A DNA stretch of 10,627 bases from an uncultured Porphyromonadaceae bacterium (GTDB taxonomy: Bacteria; Bacteroidota; Bacteroidia; Bacteroidales; Muribaculaceae): assembly GCA_947176285.1 (NCBI GenBank), contig CAMWQF010000069.1:1-10627 (forward strand). Reading direction: 5' to 3'. This document shows, piece after piece, positions 1 to 7,595 of the stretch (position 1 is the first letter of the stretch; each line of letters starts with the position of its first letter). A program made the translations under genes and the position numbers. The notes beneath the pieces are model-generated. The model ran no database searches. It was not told the origin of the DNA and was given only the letters and a program-made list of their open reading frames with translations.

Positions 1-1215
1 GTTGAGATTATAGACGAAAGTGCATTTTGTCTTTGCAAGAATCTCGAATACATATATATGCCGGACAATGTGACTACAATAGGCGATAATGCTTTCGGAG
101 GGTGTGAAAAACTTGCTGACTTCCATTGGCCTGCGAATCTAAAGACTATTGGATTCGGTGCATATCGTGAATGCAAATCATTAAAGACAATTTCTCTTCC
201 GGAAGGTGTAGAGTTTGTAGACTATGGAGCATTCCAAGAGTGTACTGGCATTGAATCGGTTTATATAGCCTCAACAATAAATGAATTTGGATATGATCCT
301 TTCTGCTTCTGGAACAAAGACAAAGCCTTTACTATAACAGTAACTGCAAAGGAACCTCAAAAGTTAGATTGGTCTTGGCATTACTTAGGCACACCGACAA
401 TAAAGGTGCCAGCAGAAAGTATCGAAGCATATAAGGCTGATCCGGTTTGGAGCGGGTCAATCAACATGAAGGATAACCTGATAATCCCGATTGAAGAAAT
501 ATCTGCTACGAACACACAAAGCGAAACACTCTTCTCAGGCATTGACCAAGATACAGACTTGAGTGATGCTGTAATCGGAGACGTATATGTAACGCTCGGA
601 GAGGAAGACTCATACGACGCTGCAGACGGCAGCATCGTGCTCGCTTCTACAATGGAAGAACAATATTCTGAGATTCTCGGCAGTCTTGTCCCCGGACAAT
701 CAGATTTGGCAAACCGTTTCAACGGACTTGTGGTGATGGTAAATGAAGGGGAAGGTACGGTTAAGATAAACTGTCAGACAATCGGATCAAATCTCCTTAC
801 TGTAAAGGTGGGTAATGCTACTCCCCAGACATTCTCTAAAGATGAGAAGGGATTTATAGAGGTGACATATGATGTGACAGAACCTACATACATATATATC
901 TATGGTACTCTGCCAAAAGCTGCCGCTCAAACTAAGCTTCAGAAAGCAAATACACGTAGCGCAGAGGACGGATGCATCCGTTTATATTCAGTTGTAATTC
1001 TGCCGGATATGGAAGGAACATTCGTGGAGTCTATCAATGGGGATAATGGCTCGATGTTTGGAAACGCAGACTCAAAACCGGATCTCTACAATATGAATGG
1101 TATTTTGCTAAAGAGTAATTGCACAAGCGAAGATATGAAACTTTTCCAACCTGGAATCTACGTTCTACGCTATGCTGATGGGAAATCAACCGTATTTGTC
1201 AACACGTACAAATAA
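1..1215 (+). CDS. BspA-type leucine-rich-repeat surface protein, 5' end missing
   Basis: The reading frame is open from the first base, so this is the last 404 residues of a longer protein. The first 100 or so visible residues are LRR_5 (BspA/Treponema pallidum-type) repeats, with recurring pieces such as 'VTTIGDNAFGGCEKL' and 'LKTISLPEGVEFVDYGAFQEC'. At about residues 130-150 comes the usual BspA cap, 'IKVPAESIEAYKADPVW'. A region of about 200 residues without repeats follows. The last 45 or so residues ('LYNMNGILLKSN...PGIYVLRYADGKSTVFV') look like the C-terminal tail common on exported Bacteroidota proteins and related to type IX sorting tails. In this family such proteins are secreted or surface-anchored and linked to adhesion, but the ligand cannot be read from sequence. 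A terminator follows 23 bp after the stop. The family is clear; the role is inferred. The signal peptide and total length lie outside the window. Confidence 0.9.
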   Translation, partial: VEIIDESAFCLCKNLEYIYMPDNVTTIGDNAFGGCEKLADFHWPANLKTIGFGAYRECKSLKTISLPEGVEFVDYGAFQECTGIESVYIASTINEFGYDPFCFWNKDKAFTITVTAKEPQKLDWSWHYLGTPTIKVPAESIEAYKADPVWSGSINMKDNLIIPIEEISATNTQSETLFSGIDQDTDLSDAVIGDVYVTLGEEDSYDAADGSIVLASTMEEQYSEILGSLVPGQSDLANRFNGLVVMVNEGEGTVKINCQTIGSNLLTVKVGNATPQTFSKDEKGFIEVTYDVTEPTYIYIYGTLPKAAAQTKLQKANTRSAEDGCIRLYSVVILPDMEGTFVESINGDNGSMFGNADSKPDLYNMNGILLKSNCTSEDMKLFQPGIYVLRYADGKSTVFVNTYK

Positions 1216-1238
1216 TACCACCAATTTACGAATTACTG

Positions 1239-1272
1239 AAAGGGGATGAGCCACGTGCTTATCCCTTTTTTT
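1239..1272 (+). terminator. Rho-independent terminator of the LRR gene
   Basis: Positions 1239-1251 (AAAGGGGATGAGC) pair with 1257-1269 (GCTTATCCCTTTT), with two G-U pairs, around the loop CACGT. The downstream arm runs into seven T residues (1266-1272). It lies 23 bp after the LRR stop codon. Confidence 0.88.
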
Positions 1273-1290
1273 GTTAAGTTGGGACACACA

Positions 1291-1332
1291 AATCATCATT
1301 TGATACATTGAAGAATCATCATTTGATACATT
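1291..1332. repeat. Tandem 19-bp direct repeat upstream of the GH35 promoter, possible operator
   Basis: AATCATCATTTGATACATT occurs exactly at 1291-1309 and again at 1314-1332, a period of 23 bp or about two helical turns. Each copy contains the short inverted repeat ATCA-TT-TGAT. The pair sits 86 bp upstream of the -33 element of the GH35 promoter and outside any gene. Exact tandem sites at this spacing suit a dimeric activator such as a hybrid two-component or AraC-type regulator, but that function is inferred. Confidence 0.5.
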
Positions 1333-1417
1333 ACAGATTATAATATGCTGATAATAAAAACACACCATAATTATTAACAAGGAGGATTGAAAGAAGAATT
1401 TTTTATTAAGATTTAAT

Positions 1418-1447
1418 TTGAAATTTGAAAATTAGGTTGTATCTTTG
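1418..1447 (+). promoter_or_regulatory. Bacteroidota sigma-ABfr-type promoter for GH35-GH2
   Basis: TTG at 1418-1420, a 19-bp spacer and TATCTTTG at 1440-1447 match the Bacteroidota consensus TTG-N19/21-TAnnTTTG exactly. The GH35 start codon is 20 bp further on, so the leader is very short. There is no Shine-Dalgarno sequence, which is usual in this phylum. Confidence 0.85.
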
Positions 1448-1467
1448 TACTCATAAACCTATTTATC

Positions 1468-3519
1468 ATGAAATCGACATTTATATCCGTCTTGGCAGGT
1501 GCCTCAATACTCTTTGGAGCCATACCGATCTCCGCCTACGACTTTAGCAAGTCTCAAATTCCCGATGTAAAATGGGATGCGCAAAGCCTTATCATTGATG
1601 GGGAAAGGGTTACTCCAGTGATGGGAGAAATTCACTACAGCCGTCTGCCTGAAAATGAATGGCGTTCATCTGTCAGGAAGATGAAGGATGGCGGTGTGAC
1701 CCTTATTGCCACATATGTATTCTGGAATCATATTGAGCAGAATGAAGGGAAATTTGACTGGAGCGGACAACGCAATCTACGCAAATTTCTCGAAATCTGT
1801 AAGGAAGAGGGTATGCCGGTAGTGCTCCGCGTAGGTCCGTTCTGCCATGGGGAGGCAAGAAACGGAGGCATTCCTGACTGGATTTTCGATAAGGGGATAA
1901 AGTCAAGGAGTGAGGATCCGGCATTCTTAGATGCCGTAACTAAACTTTACCGGCAAATTTTCACACAGGTGCAAGGATTGCAGTGGAAAGACGGGGGTCC
2001 GGTGATGGCTTGCCAATTTGACAATGAATATCGTGGACATGGTTCATATCTTATGTCTCTCAAGAAAAGAGCCAATGAGATAGGTTTTGATCTCCCCTTC
2101 TATACACGCACCGGATGGCCGGAACTAAAGACACCTGTACCCTATGGCGAGATGATTCCGCTTTATGGCGACTATGCTGATGGTTTTTGGGAACGTTCTA
2201 TCGAACCTACGGCAGGCAACTATTACAAGGCATTCAATTTCAAGCCTTTCAGGAGCAGCACAGCGATAGCTTCGGAACAGTTAAAGGACCAAAAAGAGAA
2301 GCTGACAGAAGGCGACGAACTATATCCCTACTTTACTTGTGAATTGGGAGGCGGAATGATGGGCGCCTACCACCGCCGACCGTGGATATATCCGGAGGAT
2401 GCCTACTCGCTCGCTGTTGTAAAACTCGGTAGCGGCAGTAATCTGCTCGGTTATTATATGTATCATGGTGGCACCAACCCGGAAAGCGACATATACCTCA
2501 ACGAGACCCAACGCACCAAAGCCACGAACTACAATGACCTTCCGGTAAAGAACTATGACTTCCAGGCTCCATTAGGAGAGTTTGGTCAGACATATCCACA
2601 TTACTACACATTGAGAAAACTACATCTCTTCATGCAAGATTACGGCAACATCCTTGCCCCGATGGAGGCTATGTTTCCGGCTCCACAAGACATTGCAAAG
2701 GGAGACGACTCAACGCTCAGATATTCATATCGCACAGACGGCAAGAGCGGTTTTGTATTCATCAACAATTATGAGCGATTGCAAAATCTATCAGCAAAGA
2801 AAGGAATCAGGTTTGACCTCTGCGGAGTAAAATTCCCTTCAAAGCCTATCACGATTCCGGCTGGCACAATGTGCATTTTCCCAGTAAACATTGACGGAAT
2901 AAGATATGCCACCGCACAACTGATAGCCAAACGAGACGGAAAGATTTTTCTTGAGCAAATACCGGGTATATCTACGGAGATTGCAATAGGAAATAAGGTG
3001 ATGAAAAATGTGAAGGCACTTGGTCCCGACAAACCTATCTATGACAATGTCTATCTCTTGACATCCGACCAGGCATCCAGACTATTCTTGCCGGAAAAGG
3101 AATCTGTCGCTATTCCTTCAAGACAGCCCAAAATTGGGAAGAGCAAGGAGGCTGGCGCTCCTCGAACGATATCTATCGGGGTAAATAAAGCAGCAGAATC
3201 ACCTGAAGATGCCGACTTTGAACAATCAGCAGTATATACCATAAGCAATCTTCCGGATGCCGAAGAGCGTGAGAACATACTCCTTCGCATTGACTATCGA
3301 GGCGATGTGGCTCGTCTTTATTGCGACGGCAAACTGATAGCTGACAATTTCTACAACGGTCGCCCAATGCTCTTCGGACTGTGGCGACTTCCTAAGGACG
3401 CAAATAAACTTGAACTGCGTATTCTGCCACTTCAGGAGAATATGCCTGTCTACTTCCCTGAGGAAGCAGACACAACTCCCGGCGAAGAAGTATACAGCAT
3501 TTCTTTAATTCATAATTGA
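1468..3519 (+). CDS. Secreted GH35 beta-galactosidase-family glycoside hydrolase
   Basis: This 683-residue exported enzyme hydrolyses terminal beta-galactosides or a related sugar from glycans. A signal peptide covers residues 1-23 ('MKSTFISVLAGASILFGAIPISA'). The GH35 TIM barrel spans about residues 35-390 and carries the family landmarks 'YVFWNHIEQNEGKFDWSG' (83-100) and 'RVGPFCHGEARNGGIPDW' (121-138). The acid/base Glu is E187 in 'QFDNEY', and the nucleophile Glu is E292 in 'CELGGGM'. The C-terminal region (about 565-683) looks like the galactose-binding-fold domain seen in such enzymes ('VARLYCDGKLIADNFYNGRP'). The ATG at 1468 is supported by the promoter just upstream and by the signal peptide. 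The gene is probably co-transcribed with the GH2 gene 47 bp downstream, which suggests joint attack on one galactose-containing plant or host glycan. Exact substrate is unknown. The acid/base motif differs from the commoner QxENEYG form. Confidence 0.93.
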   Translation: MKSTFISVLAGASILFGAIPISAYDFSKSQIPDVKWDAQSLIIDGERVTPVMGEIHYSRLPENEWRSSVRKMKDGGVTLIATYVFWNHIEQNEGKFDWSGQRNLRKFLEICKEEGMPVVLRVGPFCHGEARNGGIPDWIFDKGIKSRSEDPAFLDAVTKLYRQIFTQVQGLQWKDGGPVMACQFDNEYRGHGSYLMSLKKRANEIGFDLPFYTRTGWPELKTPVPYGEMIPLYGDYADGFWERSIEPTAGNYYKAFNFKPFRSSTAIASEQLKDQKEKLTEGDELYPYFTCELGGGMMGAYHRRPWIYPEDAYSLAVVKLGSGSNLLGYYMYHGGTNPESDIYLNETQRTKATNYNDLPVKNYDFQAPLGEFGQTYPHYYTLRKLHLFMQDYGNILAPMEAMFPAPQDIAKGDDSTLRYSYRTDGKSGFVFINNYERLQNLSAKKGIRFDLCGVKFPSKPITIPAGTMCIFPVNIDGIRYATAQLIAKRDGKIFLEQIPGISTEIAIGNKVMKNVKALGPDKPIYDNVYLLTSDQASRLFLPEKESVAIPSRQPKIGKSKEAGAPRTISIGVNKAAESPEDADFEQSAVYTISNLPDAEERENILLRIDYRGDVARLYCDGKLIADNFYNGRPMLFGLWRLPKDANKLELRILPLQENMPVYFPEEADTTPGEEVYSISLIHN

Positions 3520-3522
3520 TGA

Positions 3523-3540
3523 TCACTGCATACTCAGTGA
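3523..3540 (+). other. Short intercistronic hairpin between GH35 and GH2
   Basis: TCACTG (3523-3528) pairs perfectly with CAGTGA (3535-3540) around a 6-nt loop in the 47-bp gap between the two genes. No T-run follows, so it is not a terminator. It could tune mRNA processing or be chance. Confidence 0.3.
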
Positions 3541-3566
3541 CAGGACTAAGCCAACATACAGATATT

Positions 3567-6422
3567 ATGAAAAAAAATATTTTATCAATAACTCTCTTAT
3601 ACTCGGCTCTTGCATTTGGAGCATCAGAAAACAAAATAGACCTTTCCGGCACTTGGCAATTCGGATTTGGAGAAACTCCTGTTTATGATGACACAATAAC
3701 ACTTCCGGGCTCAATGCTTACCAACGGCAAAGGTAATGACGTGAACACTGAGACAAAATGGACAGGGTCGCTCTATGACATGTCGTACTATTACAGCGAT
3801 CTCTATAAACCCTATCGTGAGCCCGGCAATATCAAATTCCCTTTTTTCCTAACTCCTGATAAGGAATATGTAGGCAACGCTTACTATAAGAAGAACGTGA
3901 AAATTCCGGCAGATTGGAAGGATAAAAGAATAGTCCTTCATCTGGAACGGCCACATATTGAGACAACCCTCCGGGTGAATGGAGAAGACGTTGGCCATCA
4001 GATGTCGCTTTCTACTCCTCATGAATATGATATAACACAATATGTCAAAGCCGGCAAAGGCAATGAGATAGAACTTACTGTCTACAACGGCATTGAGAAT
4101 GTCTGTGTAGGTCAAGATTCCCACAGTGTCACAGACCAGACACAAGGAAACTGGAATGGCATCACAGGCAATATGTATGTTCAAGCAACTCCTGATGACG
4201 CCTACATTAAGAACATAAGGGTTTATCCTGATGTCAAAAACCGAAAAGCAACAATAAAAGTTATTAAGGGCGGGAATGCTAAAAAAATAAGACGAATTAA
4301 TGCCCAGGTGGTGTCTGATGACGGAGCAGAAGTATTCAATATTCCAAAATGGGAACTAAACGGAGACACTTTGACCTTTATAGTAGATTTCGGAGACAAA
4401 ATGAAGACATGGGATGAGTTTAACACACCTCTCTACAATGTCACCGTAAATTTTGGAAATGATCAAGCATCCACTACTTTCGGAATGCGCGATATATCAG
4501 TAGAAGGTCGAGATATTCTCATCAACGGCAGACCAATTTATATTCGTGGAACGGTTGAAAATTGCTGTTTTCCTCTTACCGGTTATGCTCCTACTGATGA
4601 AGAATCTTGGGCAAAGGTGTTTGCCAAATGCAAGGAATACGGCATCAACATGATGCGATTCCACAGTTTTTGTCCTCCGGAGGCGGCGTTCGCTGCAGCA
4701 GATAAAGCCGGAATTTATCTTCAGCCAGAGGGTCCGTCATGGCCAAATCATGGAGTAAAACTCAGGAGCGGAATGGCAATTGACCAATATCTGATCGACG
4801 AGGGGAAAGCCATGCTCGATAATTACGGTAATCACCCATCCTTCGTCATGATGGCAGCCGGAAATGAACCTGCCGGAAACTGGGTGCCTTATACAAATGA
4901 ATGGGTAGCGATCATGAAAGATTATGACCCCACGAAAATCTATTGCGGAGCCTCTGTCGGTGGAGGTTGGGCTTGGGATAACGGCAGCGAATACCATGTG
5001 AAAGGTGGAGGTCGCGGCCTTGAATGGAAAAATCATATGCCGTCGAGCGACGATGATTATTCCAAAGACATCGCTACTCCTCGCAATTTCAAACCATCAG
5101 ACGAGAATCCGGTGAACAACTCCCCCATCCTCGCTCATGAGCAAGGACAATGGTGTGCATTCCCCGATCTTGAAGAGACTTCACAATATACCGGACCTTA
5201 TAAGGCAAAGAATTTTGAGATATTCCGCGACCTTCTTGAAAAGAATGGCATGAAGGGTATGGACCGAAAATTCCTTAACTCAAGCGGGAAATTACAGACC
5301 CTTTGCTATAAATATGAAATTGAGCGAAATCTTCGCACTCCGGATTATACCGGATTCCAACTCTTGGCGCTCAATGACTACAGCGGACAGGGAACTGCCC
5401 TTGAAGGAGTATTGAATGTATTCTGGAAGGAGAAGGGATACGTAAACGGTGAGCAGTGGCGCGAATTCTGTAGCCCGGTAGTTCCTTTGGCAAAGTTTCC
5501 CAAATTTGTGTTTACAGATACTGATTCTGTAAGTATCCCTGTAGAGATTATCAATGCTACAGCTGATGACTTAGGAGAAACAAAGGTATCTTATACCATT
5601 ACAGATTCAGAAGGAAGGGCTGTGGCAGTTGGCATCTTTGGCAATACCAATCTCCCTGTTGGCAAGAACAATCAGGTAGGCAAAGTGGATCTGCCGATTC
5701 AGAAAGTAACGAATCCTATGAAATATAAACTTTCGGTCAATGTGGGAGATAAGGGTCGCAACAGCTGGGAATATTGGGTATATCCGGAAGAAGCGGTTCT
5801 TGACGTGCCAAAGAATATATTCGTGACAGATACACTCGATGCCACAGCCTTAGAAATTCTTGAGTATGGAGGGAATGTGCTTCTGACGGCAGCCGGAAAG
5901 GTGACACTTGGAAAGGATATTGAGCAGAACTATATGCCGGTGTTCTGGAATACAAGTTGGTTTAAGATGCGTCCTCCACACACCACAGGAGCCTACATTA
6001 ATACTGAACATCCGCTTTTCGCACATGGTTTTCCGACAGATGACTGGAGCAACCTCAACTGGTGGGAACTTCTCAACAGAGCGCAGGTGATGAATCTCCT
6101 TGAACTCCCTGCCGAGTATCAATCACCCATCCAACCGATTGACACCTGGCATCTGAGCCGCAAACTCGGCATGGTAGTGGAAGCAAATGTATTGAACGGA
6201 AAACTTTTCATGACTACCATGGATATCAGCAACAACTTAGAAAATCGCGTCGTGGCAAAGCGTATGCGCAATGCAATTTTAGACTATATGGCAAGCGAGG
6301 ATTTTAAGCCGACATTGAATCTTGCGCCTGAGACCATCGCAGACTTCTTTACGAAAGAGACTGCTCCCGTAGAGATGTATACCAATGAGACGCCTGACGA
6401 ACTCAAGCCTAAACTGAAATAA
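3567..6422 (+). CDS. Secreted GH2-family glycoside hydrolase
   Basis: This protein of 951 residues starts at the ATG at 3567. An in-frame TTG at 3516 and ATG at 3519 would overlap the GH35 stop but put 17 or 16 extra residues before the obvious signal peptide 'MKKNILSITLLYSALAFGAS', so I reject them. Domains in order are: the GH2 sugar-binding jelly roll (about 22-210, 'LSGTWQFGFGE', 'LHLERPHIETTLRVNG'); the immunoglobulin-like middle domain (about 210-310); and the TIM barrel (from about 315, 'RDILINGRPIYIRG'). The catalytic acid/base is E434 in 'GNEPAG' and the probable nucleophile is E525 in 'LAHEQGQW'. A C-terminal beta-sandwich and an alpha/beta region of about 300 residues follow, as in large Bacteroidota GH2 enzymes. 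GH2 covers beta-galactosidase, beta-glucuronidase, beta-mannosidase, arabinosidase and galacturonidase activities. I cannot choose between them, though the GH35 partner makes a pectic or arabinogalactan-type side chain plausible. Confidence 0.9.
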   Translation: MKKNILSITLLYSALAFGASENKIDLSGTWQFGFGETPVYDDTITLPGSMLTNGKGNDVNTETKWTGSLYDMSYYYSDLYKPYREPGNIKFPFFLTPDKEYVGNAYYKKNVKIPADWKDKRIVLHLERPHIETTLRVNGEDVGHQMSLSTPHEYDITQYVKAGKGNEIELTVYNGIENVCVGQDSHSVTDQTQGNWNGITGNMYVQATPDDAYIKNIRVYPDVKNRKATIKVIKGGNAKKIRRINAQVVSDDGAEVFNIPKWELNGDTLTFIVDFGDKMKTWDEFNTPLYNVTVNFGNDQASTTFGMRDISVEGRDILINGRPIYIRGTVENCCFPLTGYAPTDEESWAKVFAKCKEYGINMMRFHSFCPPEAAFAAADKAGIYLQPEGPSWPNHGVKLRSGMAIDQYLIDEGKAMLDNYGNHPSFVMMAAGNEPAGNWVPYTNEWVAIMKDYDPTKIYCGASVGGGWAWDNGSEYHVKGGGRGLEWKNHMPSSDDDYSKDIATPRNFKPSDENPVNNSPILAHEQGQWCAFPDLEETSQYTGPYKAKNFEIFRDLLEKNGMKGMDRKFLNSSGKLQTLCYKYEIERNLRTPDYTGFQLLALNDYSGQGTALEGVLNVFWKEKGYVNGEQWREFCSPVVPLAKFPKFVFTDTDSVSIPVEIINATADDLGETKVSYTITDSEGRAVAVGIFGNTNLPVGKNNQVGKVDLPIQKVTNPMKYKLSVNVGDKGRNSWEYWVYPEEAVLDVPKNIFVTDTLDATALEILEYGGNVLLTAAGKVTLGKDIEQNYMPVFWNTSWFKMRPPHTTGAYINTEHPLFAHGFPTDDWSNLNWWELLNRAQVMNLLELPAEYQSPIQPIDTWHLSRKLGMVVEANVLNGKLFMTTMDISNNLENRVVAKRMRNAILDYMASEDFKPTLNLAPETIADFFTKETAPVEMYTNETPDELKPKLK

Positions 6423-6490
6423 AACCGAACAATTCTGTAAGTTACGCGTTTAAAAGAAAAACATTATTCATCCACTAAAAATTCGTAATT

Positions 6491-6733
6491 ATGGACATTC
6501 AGCAAATCATCGCCCAGCTCAAAGATAAATTCGGCGATAACTTTGACATCGCAAAGGTGACAAGCGCACTCAAAGGTTTTGACTTAAAGAACCTCGATTT
6601 TGCAGAAATCGTATCCAAACTTCATGCATCCGGCCTTCTCAACAACGTTAACCTTGATAGTCTGAAAGGCAACGTTATCGACGGCCTTAAGGAAAAAGCC
6701 GGCGGAATGCTGGGTGGCATCTTCGGCAAGTAA
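6491..6733 (+). CDS. Small 80-residue protein of unknown function
   Basis: I do not recognise the family. The protein begins 'MDIQQIIAQLKDKFG' and ends 'GLKEKAGGMLGGIFGK'. It has three or four predicted short helices with repeated spacing ('SALKGFDLKNLDFAEIVSKL', 'GLLNNVNLDSLKG') and a glycine-rich amphipathic end. It has no signal peptide or clear membrane span, so it is probably cytosolic. It lies 68 bp after the GH2 gene and is followed by a strong terminator, so it may be the last gene of that transcript. I found no consensus promoter of its own in the 68-bp gap. Its regular composition, its sensible stop and the terminator 31 bp later support it as a real gene. Confidence 0.7.
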   Translation: MDIQQIIAQLKDKFGDNFDIAKVTSALKGFDLKNLDFAEIVSKLHASGLLNNVNLDSLKGNVIDGLKEKAGGMLGGIFGK

Positions 6734-6764
6734 TAACAGGACTTTACGTTTTAGACAAACATAA

Positions 6765-6797
6765 CGCCTTCCGACACAGATCGGGAGGCGCATTTTT
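6765..6797 (+). terminator. Rho-independent terminator between convergent genes
   Basis: CGCCTTCCGA (6765-6774) pairs with TCGGGAGGCG (6781-6790), 10 bp with one G-U, around a 6-nt loop. CATTTTT follows on the plus strand. It ends the transcript carrying the 80-residue gene. The minus strand beyond the stem has only a weak T-run, so it is a poor terminator for the convergent higA-like gene. Confidence 0.85.
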
Positions 6798-6802
6798 CTG
6801 AT

Positions 6803-7126
6803 TTAGACAATAGTCAATGATATTTTTCGTCCAAGACCTTCAAATATTCGGAATAACGTGCTTAGTTGAATATCTGATTTGCCATTCTCAAGCCTAGAAA
6901 TATACGTTTTTTTAGTACCGATTTTCTCTGCCAACTGCTCTTGTGTAAGACCTGCTTTCAATCGCTCCTCTTTTAAAGTTTCCGCAAGACTGAAAGCTGC
7001 CGCATCAATTTCAAATTGCTCGCGTTCGGGCGTTCCAATCTGTCCATACTCTGCATCCAATAACTGATCAAATGTCTGAGCATTCATTATTGCTTCGCGT
7101 TTTGCCCTATTCATTTCTTTTTTCAT
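6803..7126 (-). CDS. HigA-type XRE-family antitoxin
   Basis: This antitoxin of up to 107 residues should bind and neutralise the toxin encoded just before it and repress their shared promoter. A Cro/C1-type helix-turn-helix fills residues 49-107, with the signature 'LKAGLTQEQLAEKIGTKKTYISRLENGKSD'. The N-terminal 48 or so residues are charged and helical, the likely toxin-wrapping part. The ATG at 7126 overlaps the end of the toxin gene by 20 bp, and in-frame ATGs at residues 5 and 14 are possible alternatives. Toxin-before-antitoxin order is the hallmark of HigBA and related systems. The name reflects family and order; the pair has not been shown to be orthologous to any characterised one. 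Confidence 0.88.
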   Translation of the reverse strand: MKKEMNRAKREAIMNAQTFDQLLDAEYGQIGTPEREQFEIDAAAFSLAETLKEERLKAGLTQEQLAEKIGTKKTYISRLENGKSDIQLSTLFRIFEGLGRKISLTIV

Positions 7127-7451
7127 TAAAATATTCTTTCATCAATCGTTTTGCCTTCTCTATTTCATTCTTTGGTGTTTTTTGTGTTTTCTTCTGGAAA
7201 CCATTGAAGAGTATTACCAATACGCCTTCATCAAAACAACAAAATATCCTAAAGATATTACTTCCAACCTCCACTCTAACTTCATATAATCCATCGACAC
7301 CTTCCATTTTGCAGAGAATAGAAGATGGCACCCTATCAACAGTCTTTACCATATTCAGGCAATAGTTTATCTTACGTTTTACAGTTTCTGTCTGCTCTAA
7401 ATAAAACTCCGTAAAATATTTCTTGAAGATCCGAATTGTACGATTAGCCAT
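7107..7451 (-). CDS. HigB/RelE-superfamily toxin (phage-derived Gp49-like)
   Basis: This 114-residue protein belongs to the Gp49-like/HigB branch of the RelE superfamily, whose members generally cleave mRNA on the ribosome. The core signature runs from residue 54 ('GLYEVRVEVGSNIFRIFCCFDEG') to about 100 ('LFNGFQKKTQKTPKNEIEKA'). Basic residues R59, R68, K87 and K88 sit where family members hold the RNA substrate. The length is typical. The start codon at 7451 lies about 20 bp downstream of a perfect promoter -7 box, so translation starts almost at the transcript's 5' end. The gene overlaps its antitoxin by 20 bp, which implies translational coupling. Confidence 0.88.
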   Translation of the reverse strand: MANRTIRIFKKYFTEFYLEQTETVKRKINYCLNMVKTVDRVPSSILCKMEGVDGLYEVRVEVGSNIFRIFCCFDEGVLVILFNGFQKKTQKTPKNEIEKAKRLMKEYFNEKRNE

Positions 7452-7490
7452 ATAAAGTTTTTTTACATCACAAAGTTAACTATAAAGTTT
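7451..7490. repeat. Direct repeat flanking the higBA -7 box, candidate HigA operator
   Basis: TATAAAGTTT occurs at 7451-7460 and 7481-7490, exactly 30 bp apart and on either side of the -7 box at 7471-7478. The palindrome GTTAAC lies between them at 7475-7480. XRE antitoxins usually autorepress by binding repeats over their promoter, so these are the obvious candidate sites. Binding itself is inferred, and A+T-rich composition makes chance matches easier. Confidence 0.45.
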
Positions 7491-7501
7491 ACACAATCCA
7501 A
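7471..7501 (-). promoter_or_regulatory. Promoter of the higBA-like operon
   Basis: Reading the minus strand, TTG (7501-7499), a 20-bp spacer and TAACTTTG (7478-7471) match the Bacteroidota consensus. The toxin ATG begins 20 bp downstream. Its -33 element lies at the edge of the divergent plus-strand promoter element, so the two promoters are back to back. Confidence 0.75.
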
Positions 7502-7595
7502 ATTTTCAAAGAAAAATTTTGCAAATCCAGAAAATGTTTATAACTTTGCGGATGCAGACCGACTTGCGGAAGCCCCGGTCCGGGGTCTTCGTGGG
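7499..7595 (+). repeat. Promoter-plus-hairpin cassette, copy 1
   Basis: Positions 7499-7569 match 9180-9250 at 65 of 71 bases, including 34 identical bases at 7536-7569. The cassette holds an A+T-rich inverted repeat, a consensus promoter and the first transcribed bases. It then has a hairpin: CTTGC, GAAG and CCCCG (7563-7577) pair with CGGGG, CTTC and GTGGG (7581-7595) around loop GTC, with G-U pairs at the base and small bulges. In copy 2 the GAAG/CTTC stem is GCAT/ATGC, so two pairs changed on both sides, which argues for selected RNA structure. Confidence 0.8.
7519..7548 (+). promoter_or_regulatory. Promoter of the structured leader RNA
   Basis: TTG (7519-7521), a 19-bp spacer and TAACTTTG (7541-7548) match the Bacteroidota consensus. 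Transcription should begin about 5-10 bases later, near the conserved GATGCAGACC. It faces away from the higBA promoter, with the two -33 elements about 20 bp apart. Confidence 0.82.

Noticed and set aside
381..722. Minus-strand open frame of 113 codons inside the LRR gene.
   Set aside because: It is a shadow of the convincing plus-strand gene, with no family resemblance or promoter.
3516..3566. GH2 start overlapping the GH35 stop at TTG 3516 or ATG 3519.
   Set aside because: Either would place 16-17 polar residues ahead of a textbook signal peptide that starts at the ATG at 3567.
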